The notes under the pieces were generated by a model that was given only the letters and a program-made list of their open reading frames with translations, ran no database searches and was not told the origin of the DNA. The position numbers and the translations under genes were made by a program. DNA of 5,340 nt, from positions 1-5,340 of the forward strand of contig SKIC01000285.1 of assembly GCA_007116685.1 (NCBI GenBank). Direction: 5' to 3'. Positions within the stretch are counted from its first letter, which is position 1; the number at the start of each line of letters is the position of its first letter. Source of the DNA: Balneolales bacterium. GTDB taxonomy: Bacteria > Bacteroidota > Rhodothermia > Balneolales > Natronogracilivirgulaceae. Below, piece after piece: positions 1 to 4,976 of this stretch.

Positions 1-153
1 CCAGAAAATGGCGGCCATCACAAAAATTCCAAGAGCTACTTTTCCGGCAAAAAATAAACCGGGAATAGGGAGGAGTAAGCAAAGCAGAAATCCCAGGATT
101 CCCGCAATTAGACCACCAAGTTGAAGCTTGGTAAGCGCAGATTTACGTTTCAT
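1..153 (-). CDS. N-terminal fragment of a membrane protein, probably DASS/SLC13-type anion transporter
   Basis: This is an open frame of 51 codons starting with ATG (complement of 151-153) and running off the left edge, so only the N-terminus is visible. The peptide starts with a short basic stretch (MKRKSALTK). A hydrophobic helix follows at about residues 12-30, ending in a Pro-Ile-Pro-Gly turn (29-32), and a second helix begins at about 36. The order basic N-terminus, first helix, LLPxPxGL-type turn and IFVMAAIFW is what N-termini of divalent anion:sodium symporters (DASS/SLC13, citrate/sulfate/dicarboxylate carriers) look like. Those proteins import dicarboxylates or sulfate with Na+. The family call rests on 51 residues and is tentative; another polytopic permease is possible. 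There is no Shine-Dalgarno sequence; the leader is A/T-rich. The preceding gene on the same strand ends 92 bp upstream. Confidence 0.5.
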   Translation of the reverse strand, partial: MKRKSALTKLQLGGLIAGILGFLLCLLLPIPGLFFAGKVALGIFVMAAIFW

Positions 154-245
154 ATTATTTTTAATAGTTAAACATCGGGTTAGCGTGCTAATGGTACGAT
201 TAACCTAATAAAAAATGTATGACGTATATCAGGTTTTCGCTTTTT

Positions 246-719
246 TTAGCCCAAATGAGTCACAAAATTGGGTTTAAGCTCGAAAAAAGCGGTTATCTCA
301 TCACTCAAAATTCTGGGGCAGGTTATCGTTATGCGCTGGTAATGGTTATAAGGATTTGTCACTTTTTTAAGGATGCTGGCATAACCAGATCCCATCAATT
401 CTAAATATCCCACCGGATGGAATATAAATTCAGAAGATGCATCGGTACCCGTGTTTTTGTAATGTTGCTCCATTCGATTGTAGACATCCTGATCAAAACT
501 CATTTCTCCAATTCGGATGGAATTAGGTCCGGTTTGTGTAGGCATGGCCTCAAAATATCCGCTGGCAACGTGCATAACCTCATTTTGCATATCATCGGCA
601 AAGGAAATTAATCCATCAGATTGTGGGTGTTTACGCAAGTAATGCCGGACAAAACTATCGGCTTCATCCACTTCCTGAAAAGTGACGATATGTAAATGCG
701 AGCGTATTGGAATACTCAT
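246..719 (-). CDS. Hypothetical protein, 157 residues, soluble
   Basis: I do not recognise this protein. It is a complete minus-strand frame from ATG (717-719) to TAA (246-248), longer than any competing frame in the stretch. It has no signal peptide and no membrane segment, so it is probably cytoplasmic. The sequence alternates short hydrophobic strands with polar loops: an N-terminal segment SHLHIVTFQEVDEADSFVRHY (about residues 8-27) suggests beta-alpha, and the middle (60-90) is rich in Met, Gln and Asn. A single Cys lies at 134. Aromatic residues and His are frequent (HPVGYLELMGSGY, 101-113), but I see no catalytic signature. It follows queD on the same strand after a 140-bp gap, which argues against a tight operon. 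No Shine-Dalgarno sequence precedes the start. It is probably a real gene because of its length and normal composition; its function is unknown. Confidence 0.7.
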   Translation of the reverse strand: MSIPIRSHLHIVTFQEVDEADSFVRHYLRKHPQSDGLISFADDMQNEVMHVASGYFEAMPTQTGPNSIRIGEMSFDQDVYNRMEQHYKNTGTDASSEFIFHPVGYLELMGSGYASILKKVTNPYNHYQRITITCPRILSDEITAFFELKPNFVTHLG

Positions 720-859
720 TTGTGTTGTTCAGATTGCTTTGGCAAGTAAGAGCTTTAAATTCTTAACTAGACTAATAACAATAAGCTCCAAAGAATCATT
801 CTGAAAACATTACTACGTTTTAGCTTAGGGGCAATCAAAAACGCAGGCTAAACAAAAGC

Positions 860-1225
860 TTAGGCTTGCGGACCCAAATAAATACAGCCTGATGTACAGG
901 TTTCAAAAACTTCGACTCGGCTTAAGGTGGGGAGATCGGGTTTTACTCTGTTCCAAATCCAAATTGCTATGTTTTCGCTGGTTGGGTTTTCTAGTCCTTC
1001 AATGTCGTTCAGGTAATAGTGATCAAGATAATTATCTACTATGGGTTTGAACACTTTTTTGATATCACCAAAATCCATAATCCAGCCAGTATGAGCATCC
1101 GGCTCTCCCTGAACGTATAGACGAACTCGAAAAGAATGCCCGTGCAGGCGTGTGCATTTATGGTCAGGAGGGAGATTGGGAAGCCTGTGTGCGGCTTCGA
1201 AAGTGAATTCTTTAAATATTTCCAT
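860..1225 (-). CDS. queD: 6-carboxy-5,6,7,8-tetrahydropterin synthase (QueD)
   Basis: QueD converts 7,8-dihydroneopterin triphosphate to 6-carboxy-5,6,7,8-tetrahydropterin, the second step of preQ0/queuosine synthesis, in the cytoplasm. The 121-residue length fits the family (about 120). The zinc-binding histidines are H13 (FEAAHRLP), H28 and H30 (RLHGHS). The catalytic cysteine is C24, in the C-x3-HGH arrangement. Further family motifs are TGWIMDF (46-52), LDHYYLND (67-74), the ENPTSEN segment (79-85), and a C-terminal ETCTSGC with the catalytic glutamate E108. The resemblance to the E. coli enzyme, as I recall it, runs through the whole chain, so I prefer QueD to eukaryotic-type pyruvoyl-tetrahydropterin synthase. 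The start is ATG at 1223-1225, with MEIFKEFTFEAAH matching the usual N-terminus; no Shine-Dalgarno sequence is seen. The gene is divergent from the arsR-like gene. No other queuosine genes are in the window. Confidence 0.95.
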   Translation of the reverse strand: MEIFKEFTFEAAHRLPNLPPDHKCTRLHGHSFRVRLYVQGEPDAHTGWIMDFGDIKKVFKPIVDNYLDHYYLNDIEGLENPTSENIAIWIWNRVKPDLPTLSRVEVFETCTSGCIYLGPQA

Positions 1226-1296
1226 AGTGATAAAAAAGTAGTACGATTTTGAGCGCGAAGATACGAATTTTGAAACCTAATACTTAGAAGGGTTAG

Positions 1297-1304
1297 CAAA
1301 ATTA
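1297..1304 (-). promoter_or_regulatory. Possible Bacteroidota-type -7 element for queD
   Basis: On the minus strand this reads TAATTTTG, a full match to the Bacteroidota -7 consensus TAnnTTTG, about 70 nt before the queD start. No convincing TTTG -33 element lies 17-23 nt further upstream, so this is a weak candidate in an AT-rich stretch. Confidence 0.3.
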
Positions 1305-1332
1305 CCTGCCAAAATTCTGTGAAATTGATGTC

Positions 1333-1363
1333 TTGTAAGATATAAATAAATAATCTATATTTG
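1333..1363 (+). promoter_or_regulatory. Bacteroidota-type promoter of the arsR-like gene
   Basis: TATATTTG at 1356-1363 matches the -7 consensus TAnnTTTG exactly. TTG at 1333-1335 can serve as the -33 element, with 20 nt between, inside the known 17-23 range. Transcription would then begin within a few bases of the ATG at 1369, so the mRNA would be leaderless or nearly so. That fits the absence of any Shine-Dalgarno sequence in front of this gene. The -7 element lies inside an imperfect inverted repeat (1340-1366). Confidence 0.55.
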
Positions 1364-1366
1364 TAT
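1340..1366. promoter_or_regulatory. Imperfect inverted repeat over the arsR promoter, candidate autoregulatory operator
   Basis: Arms 1340-1348 (ATATAAATA) and 1358-1366 (TATTTGTAT) are complementary at 8 of 9 positions around a 9-nt centre. ArsR-family dimers bind imperfect AT-rich inverted repeats overlapping their own promoters, and this one covers the -7 element immediately upstream of the regulator's start. The AT-richness makes chance complementarity more likely, so confidence is limited. Confidence 0.4.
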
Positions 1367-1368
1367 AT

Positions 1369-1704
1369 ATGAAAGATACAGACACAACCTTACTAAAAAG
1401 CAATCCGTCCCGTGTGGAGCGCTGTGCGGATATGCTCAAAGTTATTGCACATCCTACACGGATGACCATTGTTGAGATGCTTTACAACGAGGGAGATTTA
1501 TCCGTTACGCAGGTTTACGAAATGCTCGGTATCGAGCAGGCGGTTGCATCTCACCATTTGGCTCAGCTCCGAAATAAAGGAATTATCTCATCCCAACGAG
1601 ATGGAAAAAATGTGCTCTATACGCTGAAAATCAGAAAACTTTACGACGTAGTTAACTGCGTTAAATGTTGCAGTAATGACGAAATCAGAAGTTACGCAAG
1701 CTGA
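1369..1704 (+). CDS. ArsR/SmtB-family winged-helix transcriptional regulator
   Basis: This is a dimeric DNA-binding repressor of the ArsR/SmtB type, 111 residues, a normal length. An N-terminal helix carries ADMLKVIAHPTRMTIVEML (20-38), the typical HPxR segment. The helix-turn-helix covers about 45-70 (LSVTQVYEMLG, then IEQAVASHHLAQLRNKGI), with SHHL in the recognition helix. The wing is SQRDGKNVLYTLK (75-87). The classical arsenic site ELCVC in the alpha-3 helix is absent; TQVYEMLG takes its place. The cysteines are C19 and a C-terminal cluster C97-x2-C100-C101, which could bind a metal or react with thiol oxidants (inference). The start ATG at 1369 sits right behind a TAnnTTTG element, suggesting a leaderless mRNA. 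The gene overlaps the following thioredoxin-fold gene by 29 nt, so the two are probably one operon under this regulator's own control. The effector is unknown. Confidence 0.88.
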   Translation: MKDTDTTLLKSNPSRVERCADMLKVIAHPTRMTIVEMLYNEGDLSVTQVYEMLGIEQAVASHHLAQLRNKGIISSQRDGKNVLYTLKIRKLYDVVNCVKCCSNDEIRSYAS

Positions 1705-2254
1705 TAACCGTAGTATAGCCTATTACTGGAAAGCATTCCGATCTAATCCCTGGTTATCCTGGCCGGCAGATATTTTTTTGTATGCTGTTATTCTGTACGG
1801 CGTTTATTCCTGGCAAACAGGACATCTAATTAAAGCCGATGGTACAGAACCGGTACCGGCTTTTACAGCTCAGACTATATCAGGAGAATTTATTTCGTCT
1901 GAGAATTTCTCGGGCAAAAAGAGTTTGGTTTACTTTTTTGCGACCTGGTGTGCCGCTTGTAATATGAGTATGAGCAATCTAAATGCCTTGCACAGAAGAG
2001 CTGAATCTGGTGAACTTGCAGTTTATTTGGTAGCCCTGAGTTATGAAACCAAGCAGGAAATTGAAGAATACGTAGCTCGCCATGAATTGAATATGCCGGT
2101 GATTTTAGGTACTCCCCAAATGGCCCGTGATTTTAGGATTGAGTCTTTTCCTACCTATTATGTGATAAATGAAGAAGGCAAAATAATTAGCAGAGACGTG
2201 GGCTACAGTACTCGGACCGGCTTGCTTTGGAGAAGTGGGGAATTAGGGATATAA
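1676..2254 (+). CDS. Membrane-anchored thioredoxin-fold protein, ScsD/TlpA-like disulfide oxidoreductase
   Basis: This is a thiol-disulfide oxidoreductase facing the periplasm, 192 residues. A cytoplasmic N-terminus (1-28) is followed by one membrane helix at about 29-47. A TlpA-like thioredoxin domain spans about 57-190: PVPAFTAQTISGEFI, LVYFFATWCAAC with the redox pair C92 and C95, and a cis-proline at P159 (ESFPTYYV). The layout, including SWQTG just after the helix and a C-terminal GYSTRTGLLWRS, resembles ScsD-type proteins of copper/redox tolerance loci. The CAAC centre gives no reliable sign of whether it oxidises, reduces or isomerises. The start ATG lies inside the upstream regulator gene (29-nt overlap) with no Shine-Dalgarno sequence, so translation is probably coupled; an earlier ATG at 1665 meets a stop after three codons. 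ResA/CcmG-like cytochrome c maturation is the main alternative. Confidence 0.85.
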   Translation: MTKSEVTQADNRSIAYYWKAFRSNPWLSWPADIFLYAVILYGVYSWQTGHLIKADGTEPVPAFTAQTISGEFISSENFSGKKSLVYFFATWCAACNMSMSNLNALHRRAESGELAVYLVALSYETKQEIEEYVARHELNMPVILGTPQMARDFRIESFPTYYVINEEGKIISRDVGYSTRTGLLWRSGELGI

Positions 2255-2293
2255 CCTGATATTTCCCTGTGAAACTGCTATATTAGGGAGATA
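2245..2293 (+). other. Pair of mutually exclusive hairpins after the thioredoxin-fold gene
   Basis: The segment TATTTCCCT (2260-2268) can pair with AGGGATATA (2245-2253; one T-T mismatch, 6-nt loop) or with AGGGAGATA (2285-2293; one G-U pair, 16-nt loop), but not with both. The first form includes part of the upstream stop codon. No T-tract follows either stem on the plus strand, so this is not a standard terminator. It may be an mRNA end structure, a weak attenuator, or chance. Confidence 0.35.
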
Positions 2294-2338
2294 AGAAATA
2301 ATGCTGAATTGAAACAAATTTTCGGCAAACATCACAAT

Positions 2339-2344
2339 TGAGGT
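2339..2344 (+). promoter_or_regulatory. Ribosome binding site of the 62-residue membrane protein
   Basis: TGAGGT at 2339-2344 lies 6 nt before the ATG at 2351. It is one of the few clear Shine-Dalgarno sequences in this window, and it selects this ATG over the in-frame ATG at 2363, which has none. Confidence 0.6.
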
Positions 2345-2350
2345 TACGGC

Positions 2351-2539
2351 ATGCTTCGCCCAATGATTGGCAAAAAAGCCAAACACAAACGTTTCGAGTA
2401 CAATTTCCGACATTACAAACCGGATCCGAAAAAAACCGGCACAGGTATGAAATTTAAGAGTTTATCTCGCAGAGGTACAGGGGGTTCTGTGTTTGTTTAT
2501 GCTATCTTGCTGTTTCTCGTTTTATGGTTAATAACGTAG
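2351..2539 (+). CDS. Small basic tail-anchored membrane protein
   Basis: This is a complete 62-residue frame with a good ribosome binding site. The first 42 residues are strongly basic and include KHKRFEYNFRHYKPDPKK (11-28), which resembles the F-x-Y-x-x-R-x-Y-x-P motif I associate with small hypothetical proteins of the Bacteroidota/Chlorobi/Balneolota group (recollection, not checked). A single hydrophobic helix spans about 46-61 and ends the protein almost at its last residue. This topology suggests a short cytoplasmic domain held to the inner membrane by a C-terminal anchor; positive charges next to the helix fit N-in orientation. Its stop is 9 nt before the mutL start, so the two are most likely co-transcribed and perhaps co-translated. 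No known function can be assigned, and the link with mismatch repair is positional only. Confidence 0.75.
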   Translation: MLRPMIGKKAKHKRFEYNFRHYKPDPKKTGTGMKFKSLSRRGTGGSVFVYAILLFLVLWLIT

Positions 2540-2551
2540 GATTGATACTTG
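2538..2551 (+). promoter_or_regulatory. Ribosome binding site and TTG start codon of mutL
   Basis: AGGA at 2538-2541, 7 nt before TTG at 2549-2551, supports this rare start. An in-frame TGA at 2543-2545 excludes any earlier start. No in-frame ATG or GTG lies between TTG and the conserved KIKLLPPEISNKIAAGEVV segment, so TTG is the only standard start available. Confidence 0.65.
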
Positions 2552-4402
2552 GAAGAACAAGCACAGGAACACAAGGGTAAAATCAAATTATTACCCCCTG
2601 AAATCTCAAATAAAATTGCAGCCGGTGAAGTAGTACAGCGTCCAAGTTCTGTGGTTAAGGAATTGCTGGATAATGCTATAGATTCCGGTGCTGATAGCAT
2701 TAAGGTCTTGATTCAGGGTTCAGGAAAAACACTGATTCAGGTGATAGATAACGGCAGTGGAATTGCCGAAGATGACATTCCCAATATATTTTTGCGTCAC
2801 GCTACCTCAAAAATTGGTAGCGTTGATGATTTGTATAATATAATGACGCTTGGTTTTAGGGGAGAAGCGATGGCTTCGATTGCCTCTGTGGCACAAGTTA
2901 CGCTTACCACTAAGCGTGAAGAAGACGAGAACGGGTGGGAAGCCGAGATATGGGGTGGCGAACAACGTCGTTTTGAACCGGCCGCTACCGACAATGGTAC
3001 TTCTGTCGCTGTTAGGAATTTATTCTATAACGTGCCCGCCCGCCGCGCATTTCTAAAAACGGATGCCACCGAATTCCGCCATATTATTCTCACTTTCCAG
3101 CAGGCAGCTTTGGCTAATACCCAGATTGCTATGGAATTGGTTGCAAATGGCGAAGTAGTTTACAAATTGCCTCAGCAACGCTTAAGCGAACGCATACCCG
3201 AACTTTTTGGAAAGAGTTATAAAGCCAGTTTGATTCCTTTGGAAGAGAAAACTACCATGGCTACAGTCTATGGCTATATTATTGATCCCAAACTTTCCAA
3301 GAAAAGCAGGGGAGAGCAGTTCTTTTTTGTAAATGGCAGACCGTTTATGCACCGCCATTTGAATTATGTGATTCAAAATATCTACAGTAATTGGCTGCGA
3401 GATAACGAATATCCTTTTTATGCCCTCTTTTTTGATATAGAACCAACTTTGGTGGATGTGAATGTACATCCTTCCAAATTGGAAGTAAAATTTGAAGATG
3501 AACGCGGAATTTCTGCGCTTACCCGCTCCATCGTAAAAAAAGCACTTTACGAACATCTGCAAATTCCTGATTTACATGATGGAGATACCGCTAAATCAGA
3601 CACTTTCAGTGGTGGTTCTTCTTTTGAAAAAGGGAGTTGGGGAAGTGGGAATTGGCAAAGTGGCGGTTTTACATCCAAGAAATCTAATCCATCTTCTTCG
3701 AAAGATTGGGGAAATTTGCTTTATGATACCGGTGCTAAAAAAGAGCCATCTTTTTCCGGTGGATATCATTCCCCTGAGCATTCACAAAAGGAGATAAGTC
3801 CGGTTACCGGTGATTTTCAGAAGCCGGTTAAACACCAACCGGATAGAAACTATTGGCAGTTACACAATCAGTTTATCATTTCCCAAACGCTTAGTGGAAT
3901 GTGTTTGGTGGACCAACACGCCGCTCATAAACGCATTATGTACGAGCGGGCTTTATCTGCTTTTGATAGTGGATTACCGAGTTCGCAACAATTGCTATTT
4001 CCCCATACCATAGATTTTTCTGCCAGTGATTTTGCTCTATTAAAGCAGTTATTGCCGGATATTTCAAAAATGGGATTCCATATTCAATTATTGAGTGGAA
4101 ACACCGCTATGGTCACGGGAGTCCCATCCGATATCCAAGCCGGAAATGAGAAGGATATGCTTGAGAACGTGCTCCACCAATATCATGCTCTCGAGGGGAA
4201 ATTGAGCTTATCATCCCGTGATAAACTCGCCATCGCATTTGCCACCAGAACGGCTATTCCAAGAGGGAAGCAATTATCCTCAGTGGAAATGGACGCCATA
4301 ATGGATCAACTCTTCACTTGCGAAGAACCCTACACTGATCCATTAGGAAAGCCTACGATACAATACTTGTCATTAGATGAATTACGGCAGCGGTTTAAGT
4401 AA
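2549..4402 (+). CDS. mutL: DNA mismatch repair protein MutL
   Basis: MutL is the GHKL ATPase that links mismatch recognition by MutS to strand removal; 617 residues is usual. The N-terminal ATPase domain (about 11-340) has IAAGEVV (23-29); KELLDNAID (37-45) with catalytic E38 and Mg-binding N42; DNGSG (67-71); RHATSK (83-88); GFRGEA (102-107); and VHPSK (306-310). A Gly/Ser-rich linker fills about 350-430. The C-terminal dimerisation domain begins near 435. It keeps a QxLLxP-like sliding-clamp motif (QQLLFP, 480-485), but the nuclease site is degraded: DQHAAHK (455-461) has Lys where the family has the metal-binding Glu, the Cys of the ACR motif aligns with T566, and CPHGRP reads DPLGKP (597-602). 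The protein is therefore probably not an endonuclease. Aspartate D41 replaces the usual Glu of the KELxEN motif. The start is TTG, 9 nt after the small membrane protein gene. Confidence 0.96.
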   Translation: MEEQAQEHKGKIKLLPPEISNKIAAGEVVQRPSSVVKELLDNAIDSGADSIKVLIQGSGKTLIQVIDNGSGIAEDDIPNIFLRHATSKIGSVDDLYNIMTLGFRGEAMASIASVAQVTLTTKREEDENGWEAEIWGGEQRRFEPAATDNGTSVAVRNLFYNVPARRAFLKTDATEFRHIILTFQQAALANTQIAMELVANGEVVYKLPQQRLSERIPELFGKSYKASLIPLEEKTTMATVYGYIIDPKLSKKSRGEQFFFVNGRPFMHRHLNYVIQNIYSNWLRDNEYPFYALFFDIEPTLVDVNVHPSKLEVKFEDERGISALTRSIVKKALYEHLQIPDLHDGDTAKSDTFSGGSSFEKGSWGSGNWQSGGFTSKKSNPSSSKDWGNLLYDTGAKKEPSFSGGYHSPEHSQKEISPVTGDFQKPVKHQPDRNYWQLHNQFIISQTLSGMCLVDQHAAHKRIMYERALSAFDSGLPSSQQLLFPHTIDFSASDFALLKQLLPDISKMGFHIQLLSGNTAMVTGVPSDIQAGNEKDMLENVLHQYHALEGKLSLSSRDKLAIAFATRTAIPRGKQLSSVEMDAIMDQLFTCEEPYTDPLGKPTIQYLSLDELRQRFK

Positions 4403-4403
4403 C

Positions 4404-4436
4404 TTGTAGGTCCTTTTTAACAAGGGATTATTTTTG
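4404..4436 (+). promoter_or_regulatory. Candidate Bacteroidota-type promoter of the antitoxin gene
   Basis: TATTTTTG at 4429-4436 fits TAnnTTTG exactly, and TTG at 4404-4406 lies 22 nt upstream as a possible -33 element. It would give a leader of about 65 nt before the ATG at 4506. The element lies immediately after mutL in an AT-rich gap, so a chance match cannot be excluded. Confidence 0.4.
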
Positions 4437-4505
4437 TTGAAATATATTGCAATATGTCAAGAACCTTTTAGTTTCATAATGAAACCATTACAAAGTTTTT
4501 CCGCC

Positions 4506-4748
4506 ATGCCTACAAATATCACGATTAAGGGTATTCAAGATGAAGTTTATCAAAACCTTAAATTACAAGCTGATAAAAACCATCGAAGCATAAATAGTGA
4601 GGTCATTGATACGCTGAAAAACGCAATGCAAAGTAAGTTAGTTGATCCAGATGCCCTTATTGATCGTGCTGAGAAACTGAAAAAAAGAGCTAAAGGGGCT
4701 CTGACAATTGAAGAAATACAAGGAGCTATTGAGCAAGGTCGCCCATGA
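4506..4748 (+). CDS. Orphan FitA/VapB-like ribbon-helix-helix antitoxin
   Basis: This is an 80-residue DNA-binding antitoxin. An N-terminal ribbon-helix-helix covers about 1-43: beta strand PTNITIKGI, helix DEVYQNLKLQADKN, then HRSINSEVIDTLKNAM. The HRSxNSEV element is a hallmark of FitA-type antitoxins, which dimerise on operator DNA. The C-terminal half (44-80), DPDALIDRAEKLKKR then LTIEEIQGAIEQGRP, is the toxin-neutralising tail and keeps the usual GRP ending. ATG 4506 gives the family's normal N-terminus; upstream in-frame TTG 4434 and ATG 4479 would add residues unlike the family. The partner PIN-domain toxin (VapC/FitB) should start at the ATGA overlap (4745-4748). An ATG is there and reads MIL as many VapC proteins do, but the frame ends after 40 codons without PIN residues. 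The gene is therefore an orphan, perhaps a remnant or a solitary regulator. Confidence 0.82.
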   Translation: MPTNITIKGIQDEVYQNLKLQADKNHRSINSEVIDTLKNAMQSKLVDPDALIDRAEKLKKRAKGALTIEEIQGAIEQGRP

Positions 4749-4764
4749 TTTTATTCATGGGCGA
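4739..4764. terminator. Perfect 10-bp hairpin between convergent genes, possible bidirectional terminator
   Basis: TCGCCCATGA (4739-4748) and TCATGGGCGA (4755-4764) are perfectly complementary around the 6-nt loop TTTTAT. The left arm contains the antitoxin stop codon, and the right arm ends 4 nt before the stop of the opposing AlpA-like gene. The position between convergent genes suggests transcription termination in both directions, but no T-tract follows on either strand. A second small hairpin, TGTTTC-AGC-GAAACA (4765-4779), follows directly. Confidence 0.5.
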
Positions 4765-4768
4765 TGTT

Positions 4769-4972
4769 TCAGCGAAACATTCGATTGAATTCAACTTTTT
4801 TACGTGGCTGTTTCGAACCGGTAAGCCATTGGAAATGATTGGTGATGAAGTTTCTCCCTTTAGGTAAAAAGCCCTGTAATGGTGGTTTATCTCCGTATGC
4901 TTCTAATCTCCAAAGAGTGGTATCGCTTGCATTGAAAAGTGCTGCAATTCTGGATGGGCGTAGATATTTCAT
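4769..4972 (-). CDS. AlpA/excisionase-like helix-turn-helix protein
   Basis: This is a 67-residue DNA-binding protein on the minus strand. The N-terminal half, MKYLRPSRIAALFNAS then DTTLWRLEAYG (1-27), has the pattern of AlpA/MerR-like excisionase domains: LRPSxIAxLxxxSxxTLWR forms the helix-turn-helix. The following part (28-53, with FLPKGRNFI) resembles the wing that ends in a W-L helix (HFQWLTG). The tail is basic. AlpA-type proteins usually act as small transcription activators or recombination directionality factors in prophages and islands. No integrase or phage gene is visible here. ATG at 4970-4972 is chosen because a perfect GGAGGT (4977-4982) precedes it; an in-frame TTG at 4984 is a poorer start. 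The gene is convergent with the antitoxin gene and downstream of lgt. The family assignment is by pattern only. Confidence 0.65.
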   Translation of the reverse strand: MKYLRPSRIAALFNASDTTLWRLEAYGDKPPLQGFLPKGRNFITNHFQWLTGSKQPRKKVEFNRMFR

Positions 4973-4976
4973 GATG

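Noticed and set aside
178..205. TTAGC-GT-GCTAA and GGTTA/TAACC inverted repeats upstream of the transporter gene
   Set aside because: The arms are 5 bp, with a 2-nt loop in one case; they are not distinguishable from chance in AT-rich DNA.
720..859. Possible stem TTTAGC/GCTAAA between queD and the hypothetical gene
   Set aside because: About 6-7 bp with a bulge, and no T-tract; no gene or convincing signal is seen in this 140-bp gap.
3182..3562. Long minus-strand frame opposite mutL
   Set aside because: It is a shadow of the mutL reading frame, with low-complexity aromatic composition and no own signals.
4411..4427. Short stem CCTT/AAGG followed by ATTATTTTTG, as a mutL terminator
   Set aside because: Only 4 bp plus one wobble pair; too weak to support, and the T-run is better explained as part of the candidate promoter.
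4434..4505. N-terminal extension of the antitoxin from TTG 4434 or ATG 4479
   Set aside because: The extra residues are unlike the family, whose proteins start at the strand motif found directly after ATG 4506; the TTG also overlaps the proposed promoter.
4785..4794. Palindrome TTGAATTCAA
   Set aside because: It lies inside the coding part of the AlpA-like gene and is explained by the codons there; a single 10-bp palindrome is not significant.
4745..4867. 40-codon frame overlapping the antitoxin stop as ATGA, considered as a VapC toxin
   Set aside because: It is too short and lacks the conserved acidic residues of a PIN domain after Met-Ile-Leu; at most a remnant of a start.
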